This document shows positions 9,265 through 18,748 of a stretch of 19,226 bases of DNA, one piece after another. The stretch lies in assembly GCA_036939975.1 (NCBI GenBank), contig JALLPB010000443.1:1-19226 (forward strand), written 5' to 3'. Source of the stretch: Cyclostephanos tholiformis (taxonomy: Eukaryota; Bacillariophyta; Thalassiosirophyceae; Thalassiosirales; Thalassiosiraceae). The position numbers and the translations under genes were made by a program. The first letter of the stretch is position 1. Each line of letters opens with the position of its first letter. The notes below the pieces were generated by a model. It worked only from the letters and a program-made list of their open reading frames with translations, had not been told where the DNA came from and ran no database searches.

Positions 9265-9931
9265 GTCCGCTACTTTCTTCTTCACACAAATATTACTGAA
9301 TGCCACGTGAGGTGCTAATATTGTCTTGAGTCAGTTCTGCATGTATTAGGAAAATCAAAAGCACAGGTGTATTATGATATCATTTAGGCGCCTCGTAGCA
9401 AAAAATAAAGTTTTAACCCTTTTTATGGCCCAAAAAGCCCATGGTATGTTAAGGTTCAATCATTGATATTCCCAATCGCATCCATCACCCAAGGGGCCTG
9501 CAAAGCATGTAAATGCTTTGCCTGCAACAATAATCAACATTGCACAAAACTCTCAAATTGATAGTGGTTAACAATTGTTCGAAAGGTTGTGGTGATGGAC
9601 AGATGAGCCTCGTGACAAATACATCCAACAACCATTCGGTTCTATGTCCATGATTGACAGTGGCAGGTAGCCGACCAAGTGTGTAGTAGCATAGCAATGA
9701 GCAACTCCATGCCAAGGCGTCAACCCTACGATACTCGGTCCAGCTCAACTATTCCCCCCCCTGTCCTCAGACAACAATTCGGTCTTATCATTACAAGATT
9801 CAGCCTCGAAAAATCCCTTACCATCCCCCTAACACAGCGTTGACAACAACGACCCCCGGACTGACTCCCCAACATCCCCTCAATTTGTTGTGGAAGTGAT
9901 TTTTGATGACACAAATCACCTTCAAGTCATC
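9265..9931. other. Transporter 3' flank, no convincing gene
   Basis: The first ~150 bp are the likely 3' untranslated region of the transporter. Beyond that an 87-codon minus-strand frame (9748-9485, non-ATG start) and a 62-codon frame resemble nothing I know. No tRNA, repeat array or inverted repeat of note was seen. Confidence 0.45.
9404..9409 (+). terminator. Candidate polyadenylation signal AATAAA
   Basis: An exact AATAAA lies 140 bp after the transporter stop codon, within an A-rich run and followed by a T-rich stretch (GTTTTAACCCTTTTT). Position and context suit a eukaryotic poly(A) signal, but algal signals are loose, so this is only a candidate. Confidence 0.4.
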
Positions 9932-9983
9932 GGGCACTGGCAGGAAGATCAGCTCCTGGAAAATAAATTTCAAGTCATCAACC

Positions 9984-10610
9984 ATATCCCTGAATGCCCC
10001 ACTGGCCCTCCCATCTGGAACAAAGTGTTACAGTCTCCTTGTACATCCCTGAATGCCCCACTGGCCCCCCCCATCTGGAACAAATTGTGACTGTCTCCTT
10101 GTTTGCAACAACCATGGGGGTCCCCCCTATTTTACCACAGCACCGTATATCATGGGCAGACCCTTCACATCCCTATTTATGCCCTGTTAGATAATATAGA
10201 TACGTAGACTTACCCTTTACTAGTCATTCTCGGTTATCTACGATCTATCTCCTCACATGGGGACCTTAGATTGTTATGTTATAGAGCCCTGCTTCTTCAC
10301 CATCAATGAATAATTGCCTCTGGCGAGGCTTCCCAATACCTCTCACCACTCTGGCTAATGACATTCTCCCATACGTTACCATCGGTTTGGTCCTCCCTCA
10401 AGACTCATCTCATTCGGGCATTCCAATTAAATTTGTGTGGAGGTCTACATATTATCTCCCTAGAAATTGGTACATCTCCCTTGCCATTTCAGACTAAATA
10501 CACCATTCCTTGGTGCAGTGGACACCGCCCTCCCCAGGCTGGCCCCAGGACCCAGAGGCATTCATCTGGCCTTCCAGCATGACAAGGTCCTCTTCCTCCT
10601 ATGCCGGCTC
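9984..10610. other. Extra segment in repeat copy 1
   Basis: These 627 bp sit between two blocks that are directly adjacent in copy 2 (junction at 12181/12182), so they were either inserted in copy 1 or lost from copy 2. The segment begins with a 59-bp tandem duplication. From 10185 (TGTTAGATAATATAG) the sequence looks LTR-like in style, including a later ATCAATGAATAATTGCCTC, but I cannot find a matching CA end, a second LTR or a target-site duplication. No gene is recognised. Confidence 0.5.
9986..10103 (+). repeat. Tandem duplication, two 59-bp units
   Basis: Units 9986-10044 and 10045-10103 share ATCCCTGAATGCCCCACTGG, then a C-rich run, then CATCTGGAACAAA and GTCTCCTTGT, with a handful of substitutions near the end of unit 2. 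The copies are adjacent with no spacer. Confidence 0.85.
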
Positions 10611-11904
10611 AGCAACCTTCAACTGGTTGTGTACATCAGCCTGGCCAACAGACAATGGGTCGACTGCTTCATTGGGCATTGCTTTGATCTTCTGTGGCCA
10701 CTTGTCGGATCTATATCATCAGGACACTTTGCCTCCACCCAGTATCCATGCATTAGCCTTCATTGAGTGCCTTAAACATCACAACTCTGACCAACATGTC
10801 CAACATGACTGTAACCCACAGGATGACAACATTCCCGGTGAATGATCCAACACATGCTTTAGGTTGTGATGTGTACTAACAGAGATATTGAGGAAAATTT
10901 TGGACAAGCTCAAGGAGTCACTGACAATCTAAAGGACATGAGAAAGAAGAGCTGCTGTTCATAGCAGCATTGAAACACACTGCATCAGCACCAAGGCTTG
11001 ACATCAACATAGTCAACATGCTTATTGATGGCATTTTCTATGAGCACACCAACTATACGTCATATGATTCTCAACACCTTCTTGTGATCCCCGCTGCTGA
11101 TCATGTGTACTTTGATGAATTGCCATAAACCAAGCTGCCAATCCGACTTTGCTGCTGACAACACAATCAATGATGAAAATCACCCGAGTGTAATGGAATG
11201 TGTTTGTGTGGGGGGCCAATCACACTTGTTCCTTCATATGATTTATTTGGTTCAAGGGTATGTTTCTCCTGCAACTGGATTAGTTGCTATTCATGCTCCA
11301 AAATATTGAATGACAAATTGTACTGCTTACAATGTTATGCTGCTGAATCTATGGTGCCAAGTTGATATGGTTATCATATGAGCAGAATTACAAAGATGAG
11401 AATGGTATTAACAGAACATTCAATAATTCAGGTGCAAATGCACCTACCATTACAGATGTCGAGGAAGTACCAGAATATCAATTGATCCCCCATCTTTGAG
11501 GGCACGTACATCATCAACCATTGACAAACCCCACATCCTTGCCGTCTCCTTTGCCAACAATCTGAGCGGATGAGACATTGTATGAATCTCATGTTCAATG
11601 GTTGACCAATAACATTGCCCCATATGCCAAAACAGTTTGTAATGAGGATGATTGATGATGACAGATGTGGTGGCATCCATCGTTGTAAGTGTGAGGATTA
11701 CGATGACATCAAATGCATCAAAGATGCAATGACAATGGCTGCTGCTACAACGGCCAACGACTTGGGGGATGATGGCACCGGCGGGTCGCCTTTCTTGTCC
11801 TTGTCCCCCATGGTGACAATTATGACCATGGCCAAGATTTGCAAGGCGGAATAAAACAACTGGAGGAGGATGCTGTCTACCTAACGAATTTAGTTGGCAA
11901 CATG

Positions 11905-12129
11905 AAAGATGACCTACGTGAGATGAAATGTCTTCCCTCCTGGTGCTCAAGGCACAGACCATGGTTGGGTGGGGGCATGGGATATTGAGCACGGTATTCT
12001 TGGTGGTGCTGGTCATATGCGTGTTTTTCTCAACCACATCCCTCCCTGCCCTGGCATATGGGGGGGATCATCCCAAATGACGATGACCCGTCTCATCGAT
12101 GTGATCTGCTGACAAGCCTATCATACATA
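11905..12129. other. Spacer between the two large repeat copies
   Basis: This stretch is present once. The plus strand contains a short hydrophobic frame (LSTVFLVVLVICVFF, near 11980-12025) with no recognisable start or family, so no gene is called. Confidence 0.4.
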
Positions 12130-13457
12130 GGGCACTGGCAGGAAGATCAGCTCCCTGAAAATAATTTTCAAGTTGTCGACCAGCAACCTTCAACTGGTTG
12201 CTTACATAAGCCCGACCAATGGACAATGGGTCATCTGCTTCATTGGGGATTGCTCTGATCCTCCATGGCCACGTGACCAGATGTATATCATTGGGACACT
12301 ATGCCTCCACCCAGTATCCATGCATTAGCCTTCATCGAGCACCTTAAACATCTCAACTCTGACCAATGTTCCACAGGATGACAACATGCCCGGTGAATGA
12401 CCCAACACTTGCTTTAGGTTGTAGAGTGTACTGACAGAGATATTGAGGAAAATTTTGGACAAGCTCAAGGAGTCACTGACAATGAAGGACACCTCAAAGA
12501 AGAGCTGCTGTTCATAGCAGCATTGAAACACACTGCATCAGCACCAAGGCTTGACATCAACATAGTCAACATGCTTATTGATGGCATTTTCTATGAGCAC
12601 ACCAACTATACGTCATATGATTCTCAACACCTTCTTGTGATCCCCGCTGCTGATCATGTGTACTTTGATGAATTGCCATAAACCAAGCTGCCAATCCGAC
12701 TTTGCTGCTGACAACACAATCAATGATGAAAATCACCCGAGTGTAATGGAATGTGTTTGTGTGGGGGGCCAATCACACTTGTTCCTTCATATGATTTATT
12801 TGGTTCAAGGGTATGTTTCTCCTGCAACTGGATTAGTTGCTATTCATGCTCCAAAATATTGAATGACAAATTGTACTGCTTACAATGTTATGCTGCTGAA
12901 TCTATGGTGCCAAGTTGATATGGTTATCATATGAGCAGAATTACAAAGATGAGAATGGTATTAACAGAACATTCAATAATTCAGGTGCAAATGCACCTAC
13001 CATTACAGATGTCGAGGAAGTACCAGAATATCAATTGATCCCCCATCTTTGAGGGCACGTACATCATCAACCATTGACAAACCCCACATCCTTGCCGTCT
13101 CCTTTGCCAACAATCTGAGCGGATGAGACATTGTATGAATCTCATGTTCAATGGTTGACCAATAACATTGCCCCATATGCCAAAACAGTTTGTAATGAGG
13201 ATGATTGATGATGACAGATGTGGTGGCATCCATCGTTGTAAGTGTGAGGATTACGATGACATCAAATGCATCAAAGATGCAATGACAATGGCTGCTGCTA
13301 CAATGGCCAACAATTTGGGGGATGATGGCACCGGCGGGTCGTCTTTCATGTCCTTGTCCCCCATGGTGTCAATTATGACCATGGCCAAAATTTGCAAGAC
13401 AAAATAAAACAACTGGAGGAGGACGCCGTCTACCTAATGAATTTAGTTGGCAACATG
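12130..13457 (+). repeat. Large direct repeat, copy 2
   Basis: Copy 2 lacks the 627-bp segment of copy 1 and shows 808 bp of perfect identity to it (12496-13303 with 10943-11750). Differences begin abruptly on both sides: within five bases before 12496, and from the C/T change at 13304, where changes become frequent. Homology ends at 13457, just before the hairpin array. The long minus-strand frame seen in copy 1 is broken here by a TGA in the diverged part (near 13370), so the frame is unlikely to be under selection in both copies. Confidence 0.85.
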
Positions 13458-13497
13458 GAAGTCAAAATCACGGGAAATGTGGTCATTTTGTAAAGGT

Positions 13498-13890
13498 CAT
13501 ATCTGATATTACATGGATGGCAAGGCCCAAAACTTCAAATTTATGGCATTTAATATTGAATATATGATGATTCCATATTTGATATTAGATGGCCCTCTGG
13601 TATGAATATTCGAAGTTATGGATTTCTGTAGTCATTTAATATCGAATATAAGATTTATGGAACTTTTCATATTTGATATTAGATGGCAACCGAGCCCGTA
13701 ACTTCAAATTTACAGGTTCTTTCTGCCATCTAATATCGAATATGTGGTTTACGGAACTTCCCATATTCAATATTAGATGGCAACAAAGCCCTTAACTTTG
13801 AAGTTATGGGTAGTTCTAAGGTGTAGATTCAAATATACATGGCTATATTTGAAGTTACATGCGATTGATCACCTTAATATTGAATATGGG
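13498..13890. repeat. AT-rich array of ~94-bp hairpin-forming units
   Basis: Three units each contain an imperfect inverted repeat: 13545-13564 with 13574-13594, 13631-13650 with 13668-13687, and 13725-13744 with 13762-13781. The third pair matches at 19 of 20 bases around a 17-base loop (left arm GCCATCTAATATCGAATATG). Right arms start exactly 94 bp apart (13574, 13668, 13762). Left arms are 86 and 94 bp apart. Related single arms occur at 13498 and 13873, and between the arms lie smaller variants of AACTTCAAATTTA and its complement. No coding potential is apparent. The array may be a minisatellite or the fold-back end of a mobile element. Confidence 0.75.
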
Positions 13891-13966
13891 TGCAATCAAA
13901 GAGGTGATGTAAGGTTGCAGCGACATCTATTCAATTATGGTCAAGTGAATGGAAGTCACTGTGTAA

Positions 13967-14079
13967 AATCCTAACTATCAATATCTTTATGAGTTCAAAA
14001 CAATCCTAAACAGGGGCGCACACAATCCTAAACCAACTCTACAAAAAGAATCCTAAATCAAATCCTGCAAAAATCCTAA
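13967..14079. repeat. Spaced AATCCTAA motif cluster
   Basis: The eight-base word AATCCTAA occurs exactly at 13967, 14002, 14024, 14049 and 14072, with near-matches at 14061 (AATCCTGC) and 14093 (GTCCTACC). The last four exact copies are 22-25 bp apart. The intervening sequence is A-rich and not itself repeated. It is not the CCCTAA telomere repeat. The cluster lies just beyond the C-terminal end of the minus-strand transposon-type gene, so it could be terminal or subterminal repeats of that element. Confidence 0.6.
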
Positions 14080-14202
14080 TTTGTTCTCCGACAGTCCTAC
14101 CAAGTTTTTCTAAATATACCCAACCTCATCCTCCACAGTTACCATTGCAGGAGCCCTCACTGTGGCAGCTGAGTTTCTTCCTCCTGCATCAAAAATTGGC
14201 CA

Positions 14203-14246
14203 TACAGTTTCCTTTCTTGCGGCCACCGTACAGTTTCCTTTCTTGC
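14203..14246 (-). repeat. Short duplication inside the CXC-coding tail
   Basis: The 18-mer TACAGTTTCCTTTCTTGC occurs at 14203-14220 and 14229-14246, 26 bp apart. On the coding (minus) strand it duplicates the codons for KKGNC and changes frame, which explains why the cysteine cluster is split over two frames and why the long ORF ends early at 14157. Confidence 0.8.
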
Positions 14247-15049
14247 AGTCACACCCCTTTGATTTCTTGATTGGACTATTTGCCTCAATCTGAAGTTGAA
14301 TCTTGCTAGAAGAGATCCTTGGACATTTATTTCATCAAAAAGTCCATATTCCACCTTCTTCCGCACTTCAGCTAACTTCTCAGGGAGGGGGAGATACATA
14401 CCAGCTGGAGCGTTCATGGAGTACTTATCTGCCGGCACCCAATACACACCCTTACTTCCATCATGGGTGATAACTCCATGCTCACAGCAAACTTTAACCC
14501 CCCCAGTCTTTGGCAACACAGCGTAGACAGTGGCAACAAGACCTTTATAATCCACCTGAAGGGTTACAACAGCACCCGGACTCACCCCGGATTCAACTGC
14601 TGCCTTGCCACATTGTTTCAGTGCCTGTTTTGCTCTTTCCTCTTGTCTCTTGTTCTTCTTTTCCATGGCAGTCTTGCGCATCTCAGATGTATGAACCAGG
14701 TGGTCCTTCACTACACTGTTGTCAGGGGTAATAGGCATGTCATCTGTATATGGCTCTGCCTCACCATCTTCACTATCTGTGTTATCTTCCTTGACTTGCA
14801 TCTCTTTGGAAATTTTGTTGAACATAGCCCCGCTCACATTATACCACATGTCAGGCTCATATCTTTGCATGAACCTGTTGTAGTACTCCATGACAATCCC
14901 GTGATTGACCTGTCAATGCATCTTCAGAGCTGCTGCAACTGAGTTCTTTGGGATGACACCATAAATCTCCAACACCTTCATGCAAGCAATCGGTCCACAG
15001 TTGATTCCATCAAATTGCTTCAGTTCAGGATCTTTTGCTACAAGCCAAG

Positions 15050-15645
15050 ATGCTTCTGATAGGTCAGAAACACTAGCTCAAGAACTTCCTCACCATCTGT
15101 GTCTGTAGTTGCTTTGGCATGAGACATGTCTTTGTAGTCTTGCAAGTGTACTTTCTTAGAATGTAGCTGATGTGCTTCTCCCATTTCTTTAGGTGGCATA
15201 GTAAGCCATATAAACAGTCACTTAATGAGCTTCAAGATCAAACAGCAACACTGCAAAGTGACTATGGTTGTAGACAGTTGACACAAAATGTGTCACCTGC
15301 TCAAAAGTCACCACATCTGCCTTTGTTATCTGCACCTTAGGTACACTCGGACAAAGAATATACTTGATGATTTCAAGAACTTCATCGCAATCTGCACTTG
15401 TAGTTAATTTGACATGAGGCATGTCGTTGTAATCCTGCAGTCCATACTTCCTTAGGATATAGCTGATGTAATCCTCCCATTTCTTGAGACAGCTTGATAA
15501 TCCATCATAGACAATGACTTGACAAGCTTCAATGTCTAACAGCAACACTGCAGAGTGAATATGGTTGTAAGCAGTCAACGTAAAATGTGTCACCAGCTCA
15601 AAAGTCACCACATCTGCCTTGGTAGTCGGCACCTTAAATACATCA
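15050..15645 (-). repeat. In-frame 297-bp tandem duplication within the C48 peptidase
   Basis: Two adjacent units repeat with an offset of 297 bp (99 codons), as seen from the shared CTCAAAAGTCACCACATCTG at 15300 and 15597. Each unit covers the peptidase segment from TKADVVTFE through the catalytic-His region, with the first translating to ILRKYGLQDY near its end. The unit nearer the catalytic Cys (about 15050-15343) has stops and frameshifts, including a CAA-to-TAA change at 15224-15222; the other unit is open. The copies differ at perhaps a fifth to a quarter of positions, so the duplication is old. Confidence 0.75.
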
Positions 15646-15650
15646 GGGCA

Positions 15651-15751
15651 AAGTCAATCAATACGGCCATCACAGTTAAGTAGACTATTGGCCATGGCCG
15701 CAACAGTCACCATCATTGGATGGCCTGCCACTATTCATGGTCTAAATCAAA
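15651..15751. other. Junction between C48 gene remnant and copia remnant
   Basis: About 100 bp separate the last recognisable RNase H codons (LTLKEEVSFD, near 15750) from the first recognisable C48 codons (CPDVF, 15650). Neither an LTR, a polypurine tract nor a target-site duplication is recognised, so the boundary of each element has been lost. Confidence 0.4.
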
Positions 15752-16338
15752 TGAGACTTCTTCTTTAAGGTCAACTTGGGTCTAGATGAGTTGGTCACTT
15801 GAGATTTGTTATCGCCATACATGTACGAGGGGCCAGACAAAGGCACACCCATCATACAAAGCTTATAATGCAGTCCCCTCCGCGCTTCGATTCCATGCTT
15901 CATTGCAACAAACTCAGCGCCAAAGATGGAGGTCTCGATGGTTGGCTGTCATTTTGTCACCCAAATGATCAGGGCCAAATTACAATAAATTAATATACCA
16001 GTCCGAGAATGGTGGGTCTGTTTGCAACCAGCATGGTCGCTGTCACATATCATTCTAATGTCTACCTCCTTTCCAAGAGGCTCGGGCATGTCGGGAGGAA
16101 TGGCCTCATGAACATCCCCATAAAACTCCATCCAATCATGATGAGGAAATTTGCTGGCAACTATGTCAGGATAGATCGGATCGAAAATTAGTCTAGTGTT
16201 ATGTTTAAGTCGGAGGTATCCCATAATGTGGAGGGCAGCTTCCAAATGTCCTTCACACGGAAATGCAAGATACAAGGATAGCATGGAGACCTCAGTGGCA
16301 ATGTCAACATGGCCAAGCTCCACCATCCATCGCATCAC
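15752..16338 (-). pseudogene. Copia RNase H domain (remnant)
   Basis: The translation begins MMRWMVELGHVDIATEVSML and passes through REGHLEAALH-like and KEVDIRMICDSDHAG segments. The three acidic active-site positions are visible: Asp in DSDHAG, Glu in IFGAEFVAMK and Asp in YGDNKS. A TGA near 15950 interrupts between VTK and QPTIETS. After LTLKEEVSFD (about 15750) the expected C-terminal tail is absent. Confidence 0.8.
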
Positions 16339-17000
16339 ACCCCATTAGGTGTTGGAAAAATGATGTACATTCTGGGTCTAAAGGGTCTGTCACAACAGTG
16401 TCTTGGCCATAGTCACAAGCAAAAGGGTTATCAGCCTTTGCTGGAATCTTGTAATGCCCATCTAATTTCTGGGTCAAGTGAGTCTGACAGTTCTGCATGG
16501 CCTGGTTAACATACTTAGAGGGACTGGGCCCCCAAGCCCATATGCCGTTGGGTAACTGGGTCTCCTTCAGTTTTGCACGGAGGTAAATATCTGGATCTCC
16601 TACAGAAGTGGGCTTCAACAGTAGGTATTTCTTAATCTGGTCAAGGACTGACATGGCATCATGATGCATGCATAGTATGTCATCTACATAGCACAAAATG
16701 TAGGCTTAATACCATACATTGTCTTGTGGCGTGGTCTCGGCCTTGTACCAAAGGTCGGGGTCAGCTTTACACAAGGTGTGAACCATTTGACACATGGATG
16801 AAGCAAGGTGGGTGCAAAATGCTGCTCCAGGCATTGGTCTTGTGCCCTCCAGCAACGAGTCTAGCTTTGCGCTTAAAGTCTTCCATTTTAACATCAAAGA
16901 CCATATGACATGGTATTTTCTGATAACCGATGGGCATGGTCTTCCCATTGGGGAGGATCTCAAAAGCCTCTCAAACCTCTTTCATTTCCTTGGCAATGAC
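16304..17000 (-). pseudogene. Copia reverse transcriptase domain with internal deletion
   Basis: One frame gives EAFEILPNGKTMPIGYQKIP then VFDVKMEDFKRKARLVAGGH, the start of the copia reverse transcriptase. At about 16830 the reading jumps frame to GAAFCTHLASSMCQ and KADPDLWYKAE, so roughly 75 codons including the first catalytic Asp motif are missing. The second catalytic motif YVDD is intact at 16690-16679 and is followed by SVGDPDIYLRAKLKETQL and AWGPSPSKYVNQAM. A frame change near 16330 leads into RNase H. The enzyme would copy element RNA into DNA, and this copy cannot. Confidence 0.82.
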
Positions 17001-17232
17001 ATCAGTCTATAGATTATTGTCATTCTTGTGGTCTAGGTCTTTTGCTTCTGTTCAATGCCAAATTTATGGGTCCATTTGAGATAGCGTGCAGATCTCTTCC
17101 TAACCATGGAAATGATCCTATCATGCTTCTTTAGGGTGTGGGGCACCCACCAGTTGAAAGCTAGTTCGTGGTCAATGCCAGCGGTTATGGCAAATTCAGA
17201 AGTCTTTATTGGGTGAGATTCATTTAAGTCTG

Positions 17233-17490
17233 CTAAGTTCTTCCAAGAGGTAGAACCGTCTTTCCATTGGCAGCAAAGTTGCCAGCCGATGGTATTTTGT
17301 CATTTGTAAGTTTTCCCATGGGGTCCGACAACGGTCTGTCTGCAAGTCTTATTGCCATGTCAAGGCATTGATAGTCTATAATTGAATCTAACAACACATA
17401 TTGGTTGCCATCTGGGTCACATTGGGTGTACATTGACTGCGCAATCAAATTTGCATTCAATTCAGTCATGCCCCCATCATCAAAAGTCAC
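17233..17490 (-). pseudogene. Copia pol linker between integrase and reverse transcriptase
   Basis: The minus-strand frame reads GGMTELNANLIAQSMYTQCD then PDGNQYVLLDSIIDYQ, the spacer commonly found after integrase in this retrotransposon group. The sequence then passes, in another frame, into the WKNLADLNESHPIKTSEFA stretch at about 17250-17190. It is a frameshifted remnant with no separate function. Confidence 0.6.
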
Positions 17491-17507
17491 AACATATTCA
17501 CGTGTGT

Positions 17508-18635
17508 CTAGGAATTTTCTGTTGCAGCCAGTCCAATGGCTTCATAAGCGCTGGCATCAAAAGCCTTATGCATCTCCACGTGGGTCACACAATTGAGCTC
17601 ATCAGCATTGAGATGTCTTAAGGTCAAACAGCAAACAAACTGCCCATTTGCCTTGAGGATCTTGGCGGTCAGAGCCAATCCTATGTCAGTCACGGGTCCT
17701 AAATATTGTCCCAGGGTCAGTTTATCATCAGGGAAGGTTGGGACATTATCCCAAAACACTACCCAGTCATACCAGTCAAATTCACTTATGTGACTGATGT
17801 CAGCCATACTGCCGGTCATTATGGTCTCAGGCACTTCACCATTGGTCATATAGATGTCATTGCAAGTCGAGGAGTGTAACAGTGCTTCCAACTCAATGCA
17901 GTGGTCCCAGAGTGATTTGGGTGATCTGGTCTTGATCATCTCTTGTGATGTCCCCCATTTCAATTTGCAGATACAGCCCTCAGCTGCCATCTGCCATGGG
18001 GAATACGGTTCAGTTTGATGGGAATTACAGTCTGCTTCATGCAGCTTGTGGCAAAAAGGTCCTAGGGTTTGCTCTTTTGAGCCATCGAAGATCATGGTCA
18101 GGGGTACGCCATTCCAGTGAAACACCAGGGATAGGGTCTCATGGGTCTTGCTCTTCTTGGTCATGGGGTGCACTCTCACCCATCCAAAGGACATAGCATA
18201 CACCTGAGCGTATTTGTTCCCTCGCTTGGATATTGTTCCAGCAATCAGCATGTCAGTGAACACAGGATGAGGCAGCCATTTGTAACGGAGCATTCGGTCA
18301 TTGGTCGGGAATCGTCAGGCAAGCGTAGGGTTTAAACAAGTCTGTATGCCGTACTGGGTCATCCTAAATATGTTCTGTTTTGCACGCTATGGGGAGATCA
18401 TCCAGCGGGCGGCTAGGGTCAATGAGTCTATTGGTCTGGTCTTATGTGAGAGTACATGGCTGTTCAAGTTCATGTCTATACTAGAAACATCGACATGCAA
18501 TTCCAGGATCTGGTAGAAATTGCAGCCAAGCATAATGTCTGCCAAGTCAATGGCATGTGAGTTGAGCTCATTAATGACCAAGTTGGGTCCCCTCATGGCT
18601 GCATCACGTACAATGGCGCCAGAGATAATGGTCAT
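17508..18635 (-). pseudogene. Copia integrase domain (remnant)
   Basis: Two ORFs in the same frame (18635-18387 and 18293-17508) give the region before and within integrase. The first ends with IDSLTLAARWMISP, seen just before integrase in this family. The second holds the three acidic catalytic positions: Asp in VFTDMLIAG, Asp in MIFDGSKEQ and Glu in PYSPWQMAAEGC. It then continues with SLWDHCIELEALLHSSTCND, GEVPETIMTGS and FPDDKLTLGQYLGP. Integrase inserts the element's cDNA into the host genome. About 90 bp between the two ORFs are interrupted by stops. Confidence 0.82.
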
Positions 18636-18748
18636 GGAGTCTGTGGGTCCCAGGTCAGGGTCTCAGAGGTCAAGTGAAGGTGGGGATATCGCTCACTGTA
18701 AAAGTCATCAGAGTGGACATTCCTTACATAGATATCACCCCCCTTAGC

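Larger units (their letters stand above)
9932..11904 (+). repeat. Large direct repeat, copy 1 (with 627 extra bp)
   Basis: Copy 1 matches copy 2 (12130-13457) as three blocks: 9932-9983 with 12130-12181, 10611-10942 with 12182-12495, and 10943-11904 with 12496-13457 at a constant offset of 1553 bp. The part 10943-11750 is identical to 12496-13303 (808 bp), whereas the flanking blocks differ at many positions. The segment 9984-10610 is missing from copy 2. Short coding-like stretches appear, such as LDINIVNMLIDGIFYEHTNY (plus, from about 10998) and IKQLEEDAVYLTNLVGN (plus, near 11850), but they are in different frames and broken by stops. I therefore read this as a decayed mobile element or duplicated remnant of unknown family. 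A 195-codon minus-strand frame (12037-11450, GTG start) is open here but interrupted in copy 2. Confidence 0.85.
14126..15650 (-). pseudogene. Transposon-type C48/Ulp1-like cysteine peptidase with CXC-like tail, broken
   Basis: Most of this minus-strand region reads in one frame from 15650 (CPDVFKVPTTKADVV). A core like ubiquitin-like-protease family C48 is seen: a His in NHIHSAVLLLDI, an Asp in QVIVYDGL, and after a damaged stretch the Gln/Cys motif QFDGINCGPIAC, with the Cys codon at 14999-14997. A TGA at 14915-14913 then interrupts; the same frame continues as the 244-codon ORF 14891-14157, containing an acidic linker, SGVSPGAVVTLQVDYKGLVA and CCEHGVITHDGSKGVYWVPA. The tail switches frame: KKSKGCDCKKGNC is followed, in another frame, by CRRKKLSCHSEGSCNGNC, a tesmin/CXC-like cysteine cluster ending at 14126. 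C48 peptidases and CXC clusters are known on eukaryotic DNA transposons (for example KDZ/Zisupton). No transposase domain is visible, so the superfamily is unresolved. Stops and shifts at 15224-15046 make it inactive. Confidence 0.65.

Noticed and set aside
10185..10366. Solo LTR beginning TGTTAG
   Set aside because: No matching 3' end, second LTR, or target-site duplication could be shown.
13967..14079. Interstitial telomere repeat
   Set aside because: The word AATCCTAA is not the CCCTAA/CCCTAAA unit and is spaced, not tandem.
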